DNA of 64,000 bases from Chryseobacterium sp. Tr-659 (lineage in GTDB: Bacteria > Bacteroidota > Bacteroidia > Flavobacteriales > Weeksellaceae). A program made the translations under genes and the position numbers. The stretch spans positions 62,001-126,000 of the forward strand of contig NZ_VWWP01000010.1 in assembly GCF_011752975.1 (NCBI RefSeq). Reading direction: 5' to 3'. The notes under the pieces are model-generated. The model worked only from the letters and a program-made list of their open reading frames with translations. It made no database searches and was not told the origin of the DNA. Shown here in pieces: positions 52,198 to 59,686 of the stretch (position 1 is the stretch's first letter; each line of letters begins with the position of its first letter).

Positions 52198-53073
52198 ATG
52201 CAAAAGAAAACCTATACAGGACAGCCTGTGGTAACTTTAAATAATGGAGTTGAGATTCCCGCACTAGGATTTGGTGTATGGCAGATGGATAACCTGAAAG
52301 AATGTGAAGATGCTGTGATTAAAGCAATTCAGACAGGATACAGAATGATCGACACAGCTGCTATCTATCAGAATGAAACTGCGGTTGGTGCTGCCGTTAA
52401 GAATAGTGGAGTAGGCAGGGATGAATTGTTTATCACTTCAAAAGTATGGGTTCAGGATCATGGGTATGAAAAAGCAAAAAGCGCTTTTCAGAGAACCTTA
52501 GACAGACTGCAGATGGATTATCTGGATATGTATCTTATCCACTGGCCTTACGGAGATTTTATCGGAACATGGAAGGCACTGGAAGAACTATATCATGCAG
52601 GAAAGATTAAAGCAATAGGGGTATGTAACTTTACTGTTGAGAAATTAGAAGAACTGAAAGCTAATTCAACCGTTTTACCTGTTATCAACCAGATTGAATT
52701 ACATCCTGTATTTCAGCAGAAAGAATTGCAGGTTTATGACAGAGAGAATAATATTGTAACACAGCCGTGGAGCCCGCTTGGGAACGGAAATGCGAATCTT
52801 CTAACGAATGCCGATCTGAAAGCTATCGCTGAAAAATATGGAAAAACCGTTGCTCAGGTAATTCTGAGATGGCATTTACAGGAAGGGTTTGTAGTGATTC
52901 CGAAATCTGTAACTCCATCGAGAATTGAAGAGAACTTTAATGTCTTTGATTTCGAACTGACAGAAGCTGAAATGGATATTGTTCGCTCTTTGGATACTGG
53001 GAAAAGACTATTCTTCGATCCGAAAGATCCGGAATGGGAGCAGAAAATGCTGAAATCAGTAGCAGATATTTAA
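52198..53073 (+). CDS. Aldo/keto reductase, 2,5-diketo-D-gluconate reductase-like
   Basis: A 291-residue AKR5-type enzyme. The catalytic Asp and Tyr are in MIDTAAIYQNE, Lys in ITSKVWVQDHGY, and His in YLIHWPYGD. C-terminal VVIPKSVTPSRIEENFNVFDFELT binds the NADPH phosphate. It reduces aldehydes and ketoacids. It is transcribed alone. Confidence 0.93.
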   Translation: MQKKTYTGQPVVTLNNGVEIPALGFGVWQMDNLKECEDAVIKAIQTGYRMIDTAAIYQNETAVGAAVKNSGVGRDELFITSKVWVQDHGYEKAKSAFQRTLDRLQMDYLDMYLIHWPYGDFIGTWKALEELYHAGKIKAIGVCNFTVEKLEELKANSTVLPVINQIELHPVFQQKELQVYDRENNIVTQPWSPLGNGNANLLTNADLKAIAEKYGKTVAQVILRWHLQEGFVVIPKSVTPSRIEENFNVFDFELTEAEMDIVRSLDTGKRLFFDPKDPEWEQKMLKSVADI

Positions 53074-53093
53074 TAAATAAAAGATTAAAATAT

Positions 53094-53155
53094 TTCCTGC
53101 AGATCCCACAAATTTCAAAGAGTAAAATCTAAGTTATCTGTGAGCTCTGCGGGAA
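53094..53155. repeat. Short intergenic inverted repeat
   Basis: TTCCTGCAGATCCCACA (53094) faces TGTGAGCTCTGCGGGAA (ending 53155), imperfectly complementary, about 30 bp apart. It lies just after an aldo/keto reductase gene. Such GCAGAT-type palindromes recur in Flavobacteriia to my knowledge. Confidence 0.5.
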
Positions 53156-53244
53156 TTTTATTTTTTATTCAGGAGTGAGTAATATCATATCCATTGAAAA
53201 TGGGTTGTTTCTATTTTTCGTACCTTTTTATTTAAAATAATTTT

Positions 53245-54306
53245 ATGTTCTGGCCGGATACAATCAGTAAAAAATTAAGCATCAAATATCCTGTTATTCA
53301 GGCTCCGATGTTTGGCGTAAGCACACCGAAAATGACTGCAGCTGCAGCAAAAGCAGATTGTCTGGGATCATTGGCATTGGCAGATCTTTCTGCAGATCAG
53401 TCTGTGGAACTGATCAGAGAGACAAAGAAACTTACAGACAGGCCTTTTGCAACAAATATTTTTGTACACCACATTCCTGAAGTAACAGACACTTTAAGAG
53501 AGGAATTTGGTAAAGCAAAACAGTTTTTAGAGCAATTGGCGGCATCTCATCATATTGAAGTCAGGTTTCCGGATCTTGAAGATATTAAAGTAAACAGTTA
53601 TCATGAACAGGTAGATGCAATAATTGAAGAAAACTGTAAAATGGTAAGCTTTACTTTCGGAAATCTGGATGATCAGAGTATTCAGAAATTAAAAGAAAGT
53701 GGAGCAACCTTGATTGGTACCTGTAATTCGGTAAAAGAAGCTTTGGCTCTGGAAAAATCAGGAATTGATATCATTTGTGTTCAGGGAATTGAGGCAGGAG
53801 GTCACAGAGGCACTTTTGAGACGGAATCTATTCCGCAGATCGGAGGAATGTCTCTATTATCACAGGTCTTCGATCAAGTAAGTGTTCCGTTGATCTATGC
53901 TGGCGGAATGTATAATGCGAGAACTTTATGCGCTGCAAAGGATTTAGGAGCTCAGGGGTTTCAGGTTGGAAGTCTTTTATTGGCTTCTCAGGAAAGTGCT
54001 TTGCAGCCTTTTGAAAAAGAAAGATTGAAAAAGGTAAAAGAAGAAGAAATTGTTCTGACGAAGAGTTTTTCCGGGCGATATGCCCGTGGAATTAATAATA
54101 TTTATATTCAGGCTGTTGAAAATTCAGGATATATCTTACCATATCCCTATCAGAACAAACTTACAGGAGCTTTACGTAAGGCCGCAAAATCTCTTCAAAA
54201 TTCAGAATTCGTTAATATTTGGGCGGGACAGTCTATTCAACATTACAGTGAGCAGTCAACAGAAGAAATTTTAAGACAGTTTATAGCGGATGCAGAAATT
54301 ATTTAA
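53245..54306 (+). CDS. Nitronate monooxygenase (2-nitropropane dioxygenase-like)
   Basis: A 353-residue FMN-dependent TIM-barrel enzyme that oxidises nitronates. QAPMFGVSTPKMTAAAAKADCLGSL is the N-terminal pattern, GIEAGGHRG carries the catalytic His and phosphate-binding Gly, and IYAGGMYNARTLCAAKDLGAQGFQVGSLLLASQES binds FMN. KSFSGRYARGINN is a family segment. It detoxifies nitro compounds. Confidence 0.9.
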   Translation: MFWPDTISKKLSIKYPVIQAPMFGVSTPKMTAAAAKADCLGSLALADLSADQSVELIRETKKLTDRPFATNIFVHHIPEVTDTLREEFGKAKQFLEQLAASHHIEVRFPDLEDIKVNSYHEQVDAIIEENCKMVSFTFGNLDDQSIQKLKESGATLIGTCNSVKEALALEKSGIDIICVQGIEAGGHRGTFETESIPQIGGMSLLSQVFDQVSVPLIYAGGMYNARTLCAAKDLGAQGFQVGSLLLASQESALQPFEKERLKKVKEEEIVLTKSFSGRYARGINNIYIQAVENSGYILPYPYQNKLTGALRKAAKSLQNSEFVNIWAGQSIQHYSEQSTEEILRQFIADAEII

Positions 54307-54568
54307 ATCAAAGCTGTTTGAACTTAACCACAAAGTCACAAACGTTTTTTATTTTTCAACACTTTAGCCCACTTTAGAAAGCTTAGAGAAATATCACACA
54401 TTTAAGTTCACATATGATGAAAATCTTTGATTTTCAACAAGACTTTAGTGTACTTTTTTACACACAAAGCATTTAACTTAAATAGCTTAAGTGTTTAAAA
54501 TGCTTTTGTGTCTTTTGTGGTCAAGTAAAAAAATTAAACATACTTATCTTTATAAAACAAGTGATATA
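54307..54568. repeat. Palindromic intergenic region
   Basis: No gene seen. Outer arms AACCACAAAG-TCACAAA (54327-54343) and TTTTGTGTCTTTTGTGGTCAA (54504-54524) are imperfectly complementary. Inside are GAAAATCTTTGATTTTC and TTAAGTTCAC, CTTTAGTG words shared with the 29730-29790 hairpin. It may be a composite of repeat units. Confidence 0.5.
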
Positions 54569-54605
54569 AAAAAGCATTCCTTTAATTTTAAAAGAATGCT
54601 TTTTT
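54569..54605 (-). terminator. Terminator of mpl
   Basis: AAAAAGCATTC and GAATGCTTTTTT enclose an AT-rich loop. It lies 18 bp after the mpl stop on the - strand. Confidence 0.8.
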
Positions 54606-54623
54606 ATGAGTTGTATAAAGTTT

Positions 54624-55961
54624 CTATTTTGTAAGGTCCAGGCCACCAAAGTTTCCGGAACTCATCATCAAATAAACTCCATTCGTTTTATCCAGAGTAT
54701 TCCAGTAGGCATGCAGATCTTCTGCATTGGTGAAAACTTTTAAATGGTTATTCTTGAATTTCTCTTTAATAAATTCAGGAGAAATAGGTTCCATTCTTTT
54801 GATCTTTAAAGCATCTTCGGAATAAAAGACTACTGCTTCATCAAGACCGTCCATTGCGTGGTCATATTGTTCCAGAAAAGCAGGATTTAAACTGGAATAA
54901 GTATGAAGTTCCAGGAACCCGTATTTCTTATCATTTTTAAATTGCTCTTTAAAAGCTTTTACCGCAGCTTTTACCTTGCTTGGTGCATGGGCGAAATCTT
55001 TATAAAGCGTTCCTTTATCTTCTCTTTCTACTTTTTCAAGACGTTTGGAGGCTCCTTTGAAGCTCATGATTGCTTCGTAGAAGTCTTCATCCATAATACC
55101 CAGCTGCTGGCAGATATGTCTTGCTCCTTCAAGGTTCAATAAATTATGGGCACCAAAAACAGAAAGCGGAACATCACCCATTTCTGTTTTTAAATATACT
55201 TTACCATTACTGATTTCGTATTCAGGAGTCTTGTATGGGATTTTTCTAAAATAATTCTCAGCATTGTCCACAACTTTTACCACTTCCGGATCTTCTTCAT
55301 TATATACCAGAACTCCTCCAGCTGTAATACTTGCTACAAACTTTCTGAACTGGTCAATATAATCATCAAAGGTTTTGAAAACATTGATATGATCCCATGC
55401 AATACCGCTCATTAAAGCGATATTCGGCTGATATAATAAAAATTTCGAACGAAGATCAATAGGCGAGGAAAGGTATTCATCACCTTCCAAAACCATAAAG
55501 TCATTATCCTGAGTAAGTTTCACCATACAGTCAAAGCCTTCAAGCTGTGCTCCCACCATGAAATCTACATCTTTTTGATGGAAATTCAATACGTGAAGAA
55601 TCATTGAGGTAATAGTTGTTTTACCATGAGAACCTGCAATAACCACTCTGGTTTTATTTTTTGACTGCTCGTACAGGAATTCAGGATAAGAATATATTTT
55701 CAGTCCCAGTTCTTTGGCTCTTGCCAGCTCAGGATTGTCCTGGTGGGCATGCATTCCAAGAATGACCGCATCAATGTCCGGAGTGATTTTTTCCGGGAAC
55801 CAGCCCATTTCCTGAGGTAGGATTCCTTTCTTTTCCAATCTGGATTTTGAAGGTTCAAAAATAGCGTCATCAGAACCAGTCACCTGATATCCTTTATCTT
55901 TTAATGCTATGGCAAGATTATGCATGGCACTTCCGCCTATGGCAATGAAATGGGTTTTCAA
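54624..55961 (-). CDS. mpl: UDP-N-acetylmuramate:L-alanyl-gamma-D-glutamyl-meso-diaminopimelate ligase, TTG start
   Basis: A 445-residue Mur ligase that recycles the cell-wall tripeptide by joining it to UDP-MurNAc. HFIAIGGSAMHNLAIALKDKGYQVTGSD is the Mpl N-terminus, GSHGKTTITSM is the P-loop, EGDEYLSSPIDLRSKF is typical of Mpl, and NLLNLEGARHICQQLG follows. The start codon is TTG at 55959-55961. The first in-frame ATG (residue 13) would remove part of the nucleotide-binding motif, so TTG is right. It starts 2 bp after the preceding lipoprotein gene and ends the transcript. Confidence 0.93.
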   Translation of the reverse strand: MKTHFIAIGGSAMHNLAIALKDKGYQVTGSDDAIFEPSKSRLEKKGILPQEMGWFPEKITPDIDAVILGMHAHQDNPELARAKELGLKIYSYPEFLYEQSKNKTRVVIAGSHGKTTITSMILHVLNFHQKDVDFMVGAQLEGFDCMVKLTQDNDFMVLEGDEYLSSPIDLRSKFLLYQPNIALMSGIAWDHINVFKTFDDYIDQFRKFVASITAGGVLVYNEEDPEVVKVVDNAENYFRKIPYKTPEYEISNGKVYLKTEMGDVPLSVFGAHNLLNLEGARHICQQLGIMDEDFYEAIMSFKGASKRLEKVEREDKGTLYKDFAHAPSKVKAAVKAFKEQFKNDKKYGFLELHTYSSLNPAFLEQYDHAMDGLDEAVVFYSEDALKIKRMEPISPEFIKEKFKNNHLKVFTNAEDLHAYWNTLDKTNGVYLMMSSGNFGGLDLTK

Positions 55962-55963
55962 TT

Positions 55964-56404
55964 CTATTTACTTTTTTTTACATTAGTATTAATGATCTGC
56001 TGGAAAGCCTCGAGAATATTGTTCCAGTTGGTCTGATAATTCGGGATGATCAGACTGGCATCTGATTTACTGCCTTCATTAGGACCTTTCTTGATGTTGA
56101 TGGAAGTTGAAATATTATCGTACAATTTTTTACGATCTTCCTGTATTCTTCTGAAGTTATTCTGAGAAAGAACCTGTTCCAGTTTCTTTAGATCTTCATT
56201 GGAAATTTTAAAATCCTGTTTGTATTTTTTTCCTTGTCCTTCAAAAGAATAATGTGCATTATTTCCTTTTATAAGCAGGTTTTCATATACGGGAGCAAAG
56301 CCTCCGCTTTTCGAATAGCTGATATCAAAATCCGAATATACCTTTTGGCTGTTGCATGAAACTAATACTATGATTGCGAATAAGATTCCAAGTATTTTGT
56401 TCAT
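55964..56404 (-). CDS. Small lipoprotein, function unknown
   Basis: A 146-residue lipoprotein with lipobox LVSC at residues 14-17. The body (SISYSKSGGFAPVYENLLIKGNNAHYSFEGQGKKYKQDFKISNEDLKKLEQVLSQNNFRRIQ) is a compact mixed fold that I do not recognise with certainty. It sits in an operon between the acyltransferase and mpl, so it may act on the envelope. Confidence 0.7.
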   Translation of the reverse strand: MNKILGILFAIIVLVSCNSQKVYSDFDISYSKSGGFAPVYENLLIKGNNAHYSFEGQGKKYKQDFKISNEDLKKLEQVLSQNNFRRIQEDRKKLYDNISTSINIKKGPNEGSKSDASLIIPNYQTNWNNILEAFQQIINTNVKKSK

Positions 56405-56420
56405 AATCTTTAATTTTACT

Positions 56421-57227
56421 TTAATTATTTGAGTCCTTTTGTTCTAATTTTTTAGCTTTAAGTTCTTCATCATAACTGTGTAATAGGTTGAAAGCTTCTG
56501 TCTGCTCAATGGCAGTCATAATTTTCAATAAGATTTCCGGTGCTTTTTCATTATCATAATCGATATCCAGAGGAGCTTTGAATTCCATGGTAGGTTTTAC
56601 ACCGGTAACCTTTACACGGAGTCCTTTTTTATCAAAGGCTCTTCTGAAGCCATTTATTTTGATAGGTATTACAATAGGACGCTGATTCTTTACGAGTTTG
56701 GCAGTTCCTCTTCGTCCCTGTGCAAAAGCTGAAGTAGTACCTTGAGGGAAAGTTGCTACCCAGCCATTGTCTAATGCCTTCATAATATTATCTACCTCGC
56801 TCATGTCTACCATTCTGTTGACATTTTTACCTTCTGCTCTCCAGGTTCTCTTTACAGTTACAGCTCCTGCAATTTTAAAAATTTTAGGAAGAATGCCTTT
56901 GTTCATGGTTTCTTCAGCTGCTACATAGTAAAAATCGATCTTGGGGTTCAAAAGGTAGATCGGGTTTTTTATAGTGTTCAAATATCCGTTATTTACTGCA
57001 CAGAATGCATGGTACATTGCTGCTACATCTGCAAAGTAAGTCTGGTGGTTAGATACAAACAGTACGTTGGAGTCCGGCAGATCCACAAGGTGCTCTGTAC
57101 CGGTTATCTTTAACTTATTAAAGCCGTTGAACCTTCTGTATGATACAACTCCTAAAATAAAAATAATAAACCTTTTCAAAAAATAAGGTGTACCGAATGC
57201 ATCGGTGAAAATATTTTTCTTCGCCAT
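56421..57227 (-). CDS. 1-acyl-sn-glycerol-3-phosphate acyltransferase (PlsC-like)
   Basis: A 268-residue membrane-associated acyltransferase. The catalytic motif is NHQTYFAD (NHx4D variant with Q), and the second motif FPQGTTSAFAQG takes the FPEGT place with Gln for Glu. KLVKNQRPIVIPIKINGFRRAF follows. Usual members have NHxSxxD and FPEGT, so the replaced residues could alter donor or acceptor preference. It likely adds an acyl chain to a lysophospholipid. Confidence 0.83.
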   Translation of the reverse strand: MAKKNIFTDAFGTPYFLKRFIIFILGVVSYRRFNGFNKLKITGTEHLVDLPDSNVLFVSNHQTYFADVAAMYHAFCAVNNGYLNTIKNPIYLLNPKIDFYYVAAEETMNKGILPKIFKIAGAVTVKRTWRAEGKNVNRMVDMSEVDNIMKALDNGWVATFPQGTTSAFAQGRRGTAKLVKNQRPIVIPIKINGFRRAFDKKGLRVKVTGVKPTMEFKAPLDIDYDNEKAPEILLKIMTAIEQTEAFNLLHSYDEELKAKKLEQKDSNN

Positions 57228-57254
57228 TTTTCAATTAAACACGGTAGTGCAAAG

Positions 57255-57884
57255 TTACATTTTTTTCAGCAACTGACTGAATTCACTTAATATCATTGCT
57301 GTAGCACCCCAGATAATGTATCCGTTGAAATTGATAACAGGAACTTCATGCCCTCCCGCGCTGGGAAGAGCCATGATTTCAGGAGTATCAGACAGACTCA
57401 GGAATGAAGTAATAGGAAATTCAATGGTTTCTACTGCTTCTGTCTGTTGGAGGATAAAGGCCGGATTCTTTTTAGTATAGGAAATATAAGGATATACATA
57501 AAAATTGCTGGGAGGAATATAAATGGGAGACATTTCTCTGATAATCCTTACATAATGTTTATCTATCCCGATCTCTTCTGAAGTTTCCCGAACAGCAGTT
57601 TCTGCAAAATCCCTGTCCATTTCTTCGCGTTTACCGCCGGGGAGTGAGATTTGCCCGCTATGTCTGTCGTGCTCGTTGATCGTTCTCTGGATCAATGGAA
57701 AATACCACTCGTTGTTTTTCAGGTATAAAACGATATTGACAGCCGCAAATTTAGGGTTCTTTGCCAGTACTTCATCATAAGTGAAAACGGGGCGGTAGGG
57801 AGGGGAGAACACCCCATGAGCATGCTCACCGGGAAGCGATACGCTTTTTATCTTTCTCAATAAATCTTTTCCAAAACTTTCCAT
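57255..57884 (-). CDS. NUDIX hydrolase, CoA pyrophosphatase-like
   Basis: A 209-residue hydrolase. The Nudix box is GGKREEMDRDFAETAVRETSEEIGI, with REtxEE intact. The preceding LIQRTINEHDRHSGQISLPGG is the CoA pyrophosphatase pattern (NudL/PCD1 type). It hydrolyses CoA or its esters to 3',5'-ADP and phosphopantetheine. A -7 box ends 4 bp before its ATG, as for recR. Confidence 0.88.
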   Translation of the reverse strand: MESFGKDLLRKIKSVSLPGEHAHGVFSPPYRPVFTYDEVLAKNPKFAAVNIVLYLKNNEWYFPLIQRTINEHDRHSGQISLPGGKREEMDRDFAETAVRETSEEIGIDKHYVRIIREMSPIYIPPSNFYVYPYISYTKKNPAFILQQTEAVETIEFPITSFLSLSDTPEIMALPSAGGHEVPVINFNGYIIWGATAMILSEFSQLLKKM

Positions 57885-57888
57885 ACTT

Positions 57889-57896
57889 CAAATTTA
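57889..57896 (-). promoter_or_regulatory. -7 promoter box abutting the Nudix start codon
   Basis: On the - strand TAAATTTG then AAGT and ATG. The box ends 4 nt before the ATG, suggesting leaderless mRNA. Confidence 0.45.
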
Positions 57897-58138
57897 ACAA
57901 TATATCTTGAAGTAATAAGGGCCTTAACATATATTAACCTACTAGGAGATTGATTAAAAAAATGAAATGATTGGAAGAGGATGGAAATGCTGATTTTTTA
58001 ATAATAAATTTTGCCATGAAACAGGATGGATACATCCCTGAAAAAGTAATCAACCTTTTGGCTTAGTAAAATTCCTTTGCAGTATTCTTAGTTTTCAACT
58101 CCCGGTTTTCTACGATAAATTTTCCGTATTTTTCCCTA
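57897..58138. other. Intergenic stretch upstream of the curli genes
   Basis: No gene that I can support; a ~90-codon frame on the - strand across 58063-58326 runs through the csgA promoter and start. CCGGTTTTCTACGAT at 58102 resembles CCGGTTTACGATTAG upstream of csgB at 59237. Otherwise nothing clear. Confidence 0.4.
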
Positions 58139-58198
58139 ACTGAAACCCATGACCGCCTAAAACGGTAAACAGTGACATTCAGAACTGTAAACCGTGAC
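58139..58198 (+). promoter_or_regulatory. Three direct repeats upstream of csgA, candidate regulator binding array
   Basis: ACTGAAACCCATGAC (58139), ACGGTAAACAGTGAC (58162) and ACTGTAAACCGTGAC (58184). The units start 23 and 22 bp apart, about two helical turns, so they lie on one face of the DNA. The last two are near-identical; the first is degenerate. The array ends 49 bp before the -7 box. Spacing of this kind is typical of LytTR response-regulator sites. Confidence 0.6.
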
Positions 58199-58246
58199 TT
58201 TTGAAATTTACTCTTTGCCCGTGGTTTTTCATTTTGATATACAGTA

Positions 58247-58254
58247 TACCTTTG
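58247..58254 (+). promoter_or_regulatory. -7 promoter box of csgA
   Basis: TACCTTTG matches TAnnTTTG, 31 bp before the ATG. The usual -33 TTTG is absent at the proper spacing (only a TTTTT run), as expected for a promoter needing an activator. Confidence 0.6.
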
Positions 58255-58285
58255 TCTGACTATTAACCAATTAATTTTTACTAAG

Positions 58286-59104
58286 ATGAAAAATTTACTT
58301 ACAGGTGTACTTACACTATTCGCCATGAGTTTCGGCTTCGCTCAGTTTAATATTGATGTGACTACCCAAACAGGAAACTTGAATGCTGCTACTGTAGACC
58401 AGACAGGTCTATTGAATATTAACTCTCTTACACAGACTGGGAATCGTAATACCGCTGATATTGATCAGGTAGGTATTTTAAACGTCAATACTGCAAAAAG
58501 TACAGGAAACAGAAACTCTGTAGATGTAGATCAGGTGGGTATAGGAAACTCAAATGAGGTAACCCAGGTGGGAAATAGAAACTCTGCTTCAACATGGCAG
58601 CTCGGATTGTTTAATTCTACAGAACAAACTCAGATTGGAAGAAGAAATGATGCTTCTTCAGTACAGGTCGGTATTGGTAATGCTGTCGTTCAGTATCAGG
58701 ATGGAAGAAGAAATGAGGCTTCAGCTATTCAGGCAGGAAGTAATAATACAGCGTATCAGGTTCAGCTAGGAAGAAGAAATGAAGCAAGCGGCGTTCAGGT
58801 AGGTTCAGGTAATTTACTAGTTCAGTATCAGGATGGTAATGATAACACTGCAACTAATGCCCAGGCTGGTAATAACAACGTAGCAGCTTCTGTTCAGATG
58901 GGAAATGATAATACTTCCGTAGGAATACAGGCTGGTAACAGCAACCAGCTTTATCAGGTCCAGTTAGGAAACTCCAATACGGCCATTGACCTTCAGATGG
59001 GTAACGGTAACTTTACCTGGGTAACTCAGACTGGTGATTCTCATATTCACCTTGGAACTCAGATGGGTAATGCTAACTCTATGATTGTGAATCAGTCCAA
59101 TTAA
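58286..59104 (+). CDS. csgA: Curli-type major amyloid subunit, CsgA-like
   Basis: A 272-residue secreted fibre protein. Signal peptide covers residues 1-19 (ends GFA). Residues 27-268 are 22 consecutive eleven-residue half-repeats of the curlin form [T/V/D]Q-x-G-x-x-N-x-[A/S]-x-x, equal to 11 strand-turn-strand units of 22 residues; E. coli CsgA has five. Gln and Asn occupy the amyloid-core positions almost throughout. Half-repeats 9, 11 and 13 share GRRN(D/E)AS, giving one charged face in the middle. The end is NQSN. It is followed by a hairpin and the secretion genes. Confidence 0.88.
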   Translation: MKNLLTGVLTLFAMSFGFAQFNIDVTTQTGNLNAATVDQTGLLNINSLTQTGNRNTADIDQVGILNVNTAKSTGNRNSVDVDQVGIGNSNEVTQVGNRNSASTWQLGLFNSTEQTQIGRRNDASSVQVGIGNAVVQYQDGRRNEASAIQAGSNNTAYQVQLGRRNEASGVQVGSGNLLVQYQDGNDNTATNAQAGNNNVAASVQMGNDNTSVGIQAGNSNQLYQVQLGNSNTAIDLQMGNGNFTWVTQTGDSHIHLGTQMGNANSMIVNQSN

Positions 59105-59143
59105 GAAGCCCTGAAACATACTGTAAATCTTAGAAATTGTAAG

Positions 59144-59170
59144 GGAGAAACTACAGGTTTCTCCTTTTTT
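59144..59170 (+). terminator. Terminator or attenuator between csgA and csgB
   Basis: GGAGAAAC (59144-59151), loop TACAG, GTTTCTCC (59157-59164), then TTTTTT. A good Rho-independent terminator 40 bp after csgA. The downstream genes continue on the same strand, so it may act partially, favouring csgA transcripts. Confidence 0.75.
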
Positions 59171-59236
59171 AGCTTCCAGCCGGAATATACCCGGAAACCA
59201 TGATTTTATATCAGTACCTGCTGGATGTGTTTTCTC

Positions 59237-59264
59237 CGGTTTACGATTAGTGTACCTTTAATAA
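59237..59264 (+). promoter_or_regulatory. Possible second promoter region before csgB
   Basis: CCGGTTTAC is the inverted form of the GTAAACCG core in the csgA repeats. It is followed 9 bp later by GTGTACCTTTA, close to the csgA sequence GTATACCTTTG except that the last G is A. A weak promoter controlled by the same regulator is possible. Confidence 0.35.
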
Positions 59265-59277
59265 AAAAAATAATGCC

Positions 59278-59676
59278 ATGTTTACCTTGAGATGGAGTGT
59301 CTTTGCTCTTTTTGCATTATTGCCTTTACAAGCACAGGAAATTGACTGGGATAAGATCAACAGCAATACAGTCTTTAATCTTATACTTAGACAGAATCTC
59401 GATCAGAGATCTTCTTATTCCAATATCATTCAGATGGGTAATTATAACAATGCTGAACTTTCTCTTAATGCCAGAACTAATATCGTTGTAAAACAGCTGG
59501 GAGACTTTAATACGCTTTATTTTGTCAACTCATTTACAGATAAAGAAACAAAAGCTGCCGTTACTGCACAAGGAAACAACAATATTATTGATGTTACGGG
59601 AAGCAACAGTATTTCAAATGGAATGCAGATCAATGTAAAAGGAGATAATAGAACGGTTTTCATGAGAAATTATTAA
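59278..59676 (+). CDS. csgB: Small curlin-repeat protein, CsgB-like nucleator
   Basis: A 132-residue exported protein. The signal peptide ends LQAQ (~residue 20). It carries about four degenerate curlin half-repeats (IIQMGNYNNAEL, VVKQLGDFNTLYF, VTAQGNNNIIDV, INVKGDNRTVF) and ends in basic-aromatic MRNY. In E. coli, CsgB nucleates CsgA and its divergent C-terminal repeat anchors it to the cell; the degenerate ends here suit that role. The assignment rests on repeats and position next to csgE-csgF-csgG. Confidence 0.75.
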   Translation: MFTLRWSVFALFALLPLQAQEIDWDKINSNTVFNLILRQNLDQRSSYSNIIQMGNYNNAELSLNARTNIVVKQLGDFNTLYFVNSFTDKETKAAVTAQGNNNIIDVTGSNSISNGMQINVKGDNRTVFMRNY

Positions 59677-59686
59677 AACACATGTG

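Noticed and set aside
58063..58326. An 87-codon frame on the - strand over the csgA promoter
   Set aside because: It covers the direct repeats, the -7 box and the csgA start, has no family resemblance and no promoter of its own.
58364..59089. Tandem repeats that could be mistaken for a CRISPR array or satellite
   Set aside because: The period is 33 bp in frame with a signal-peptide-bearing gene, and the repeats code for curlin units. They have no identical spacer-repeat pattern.
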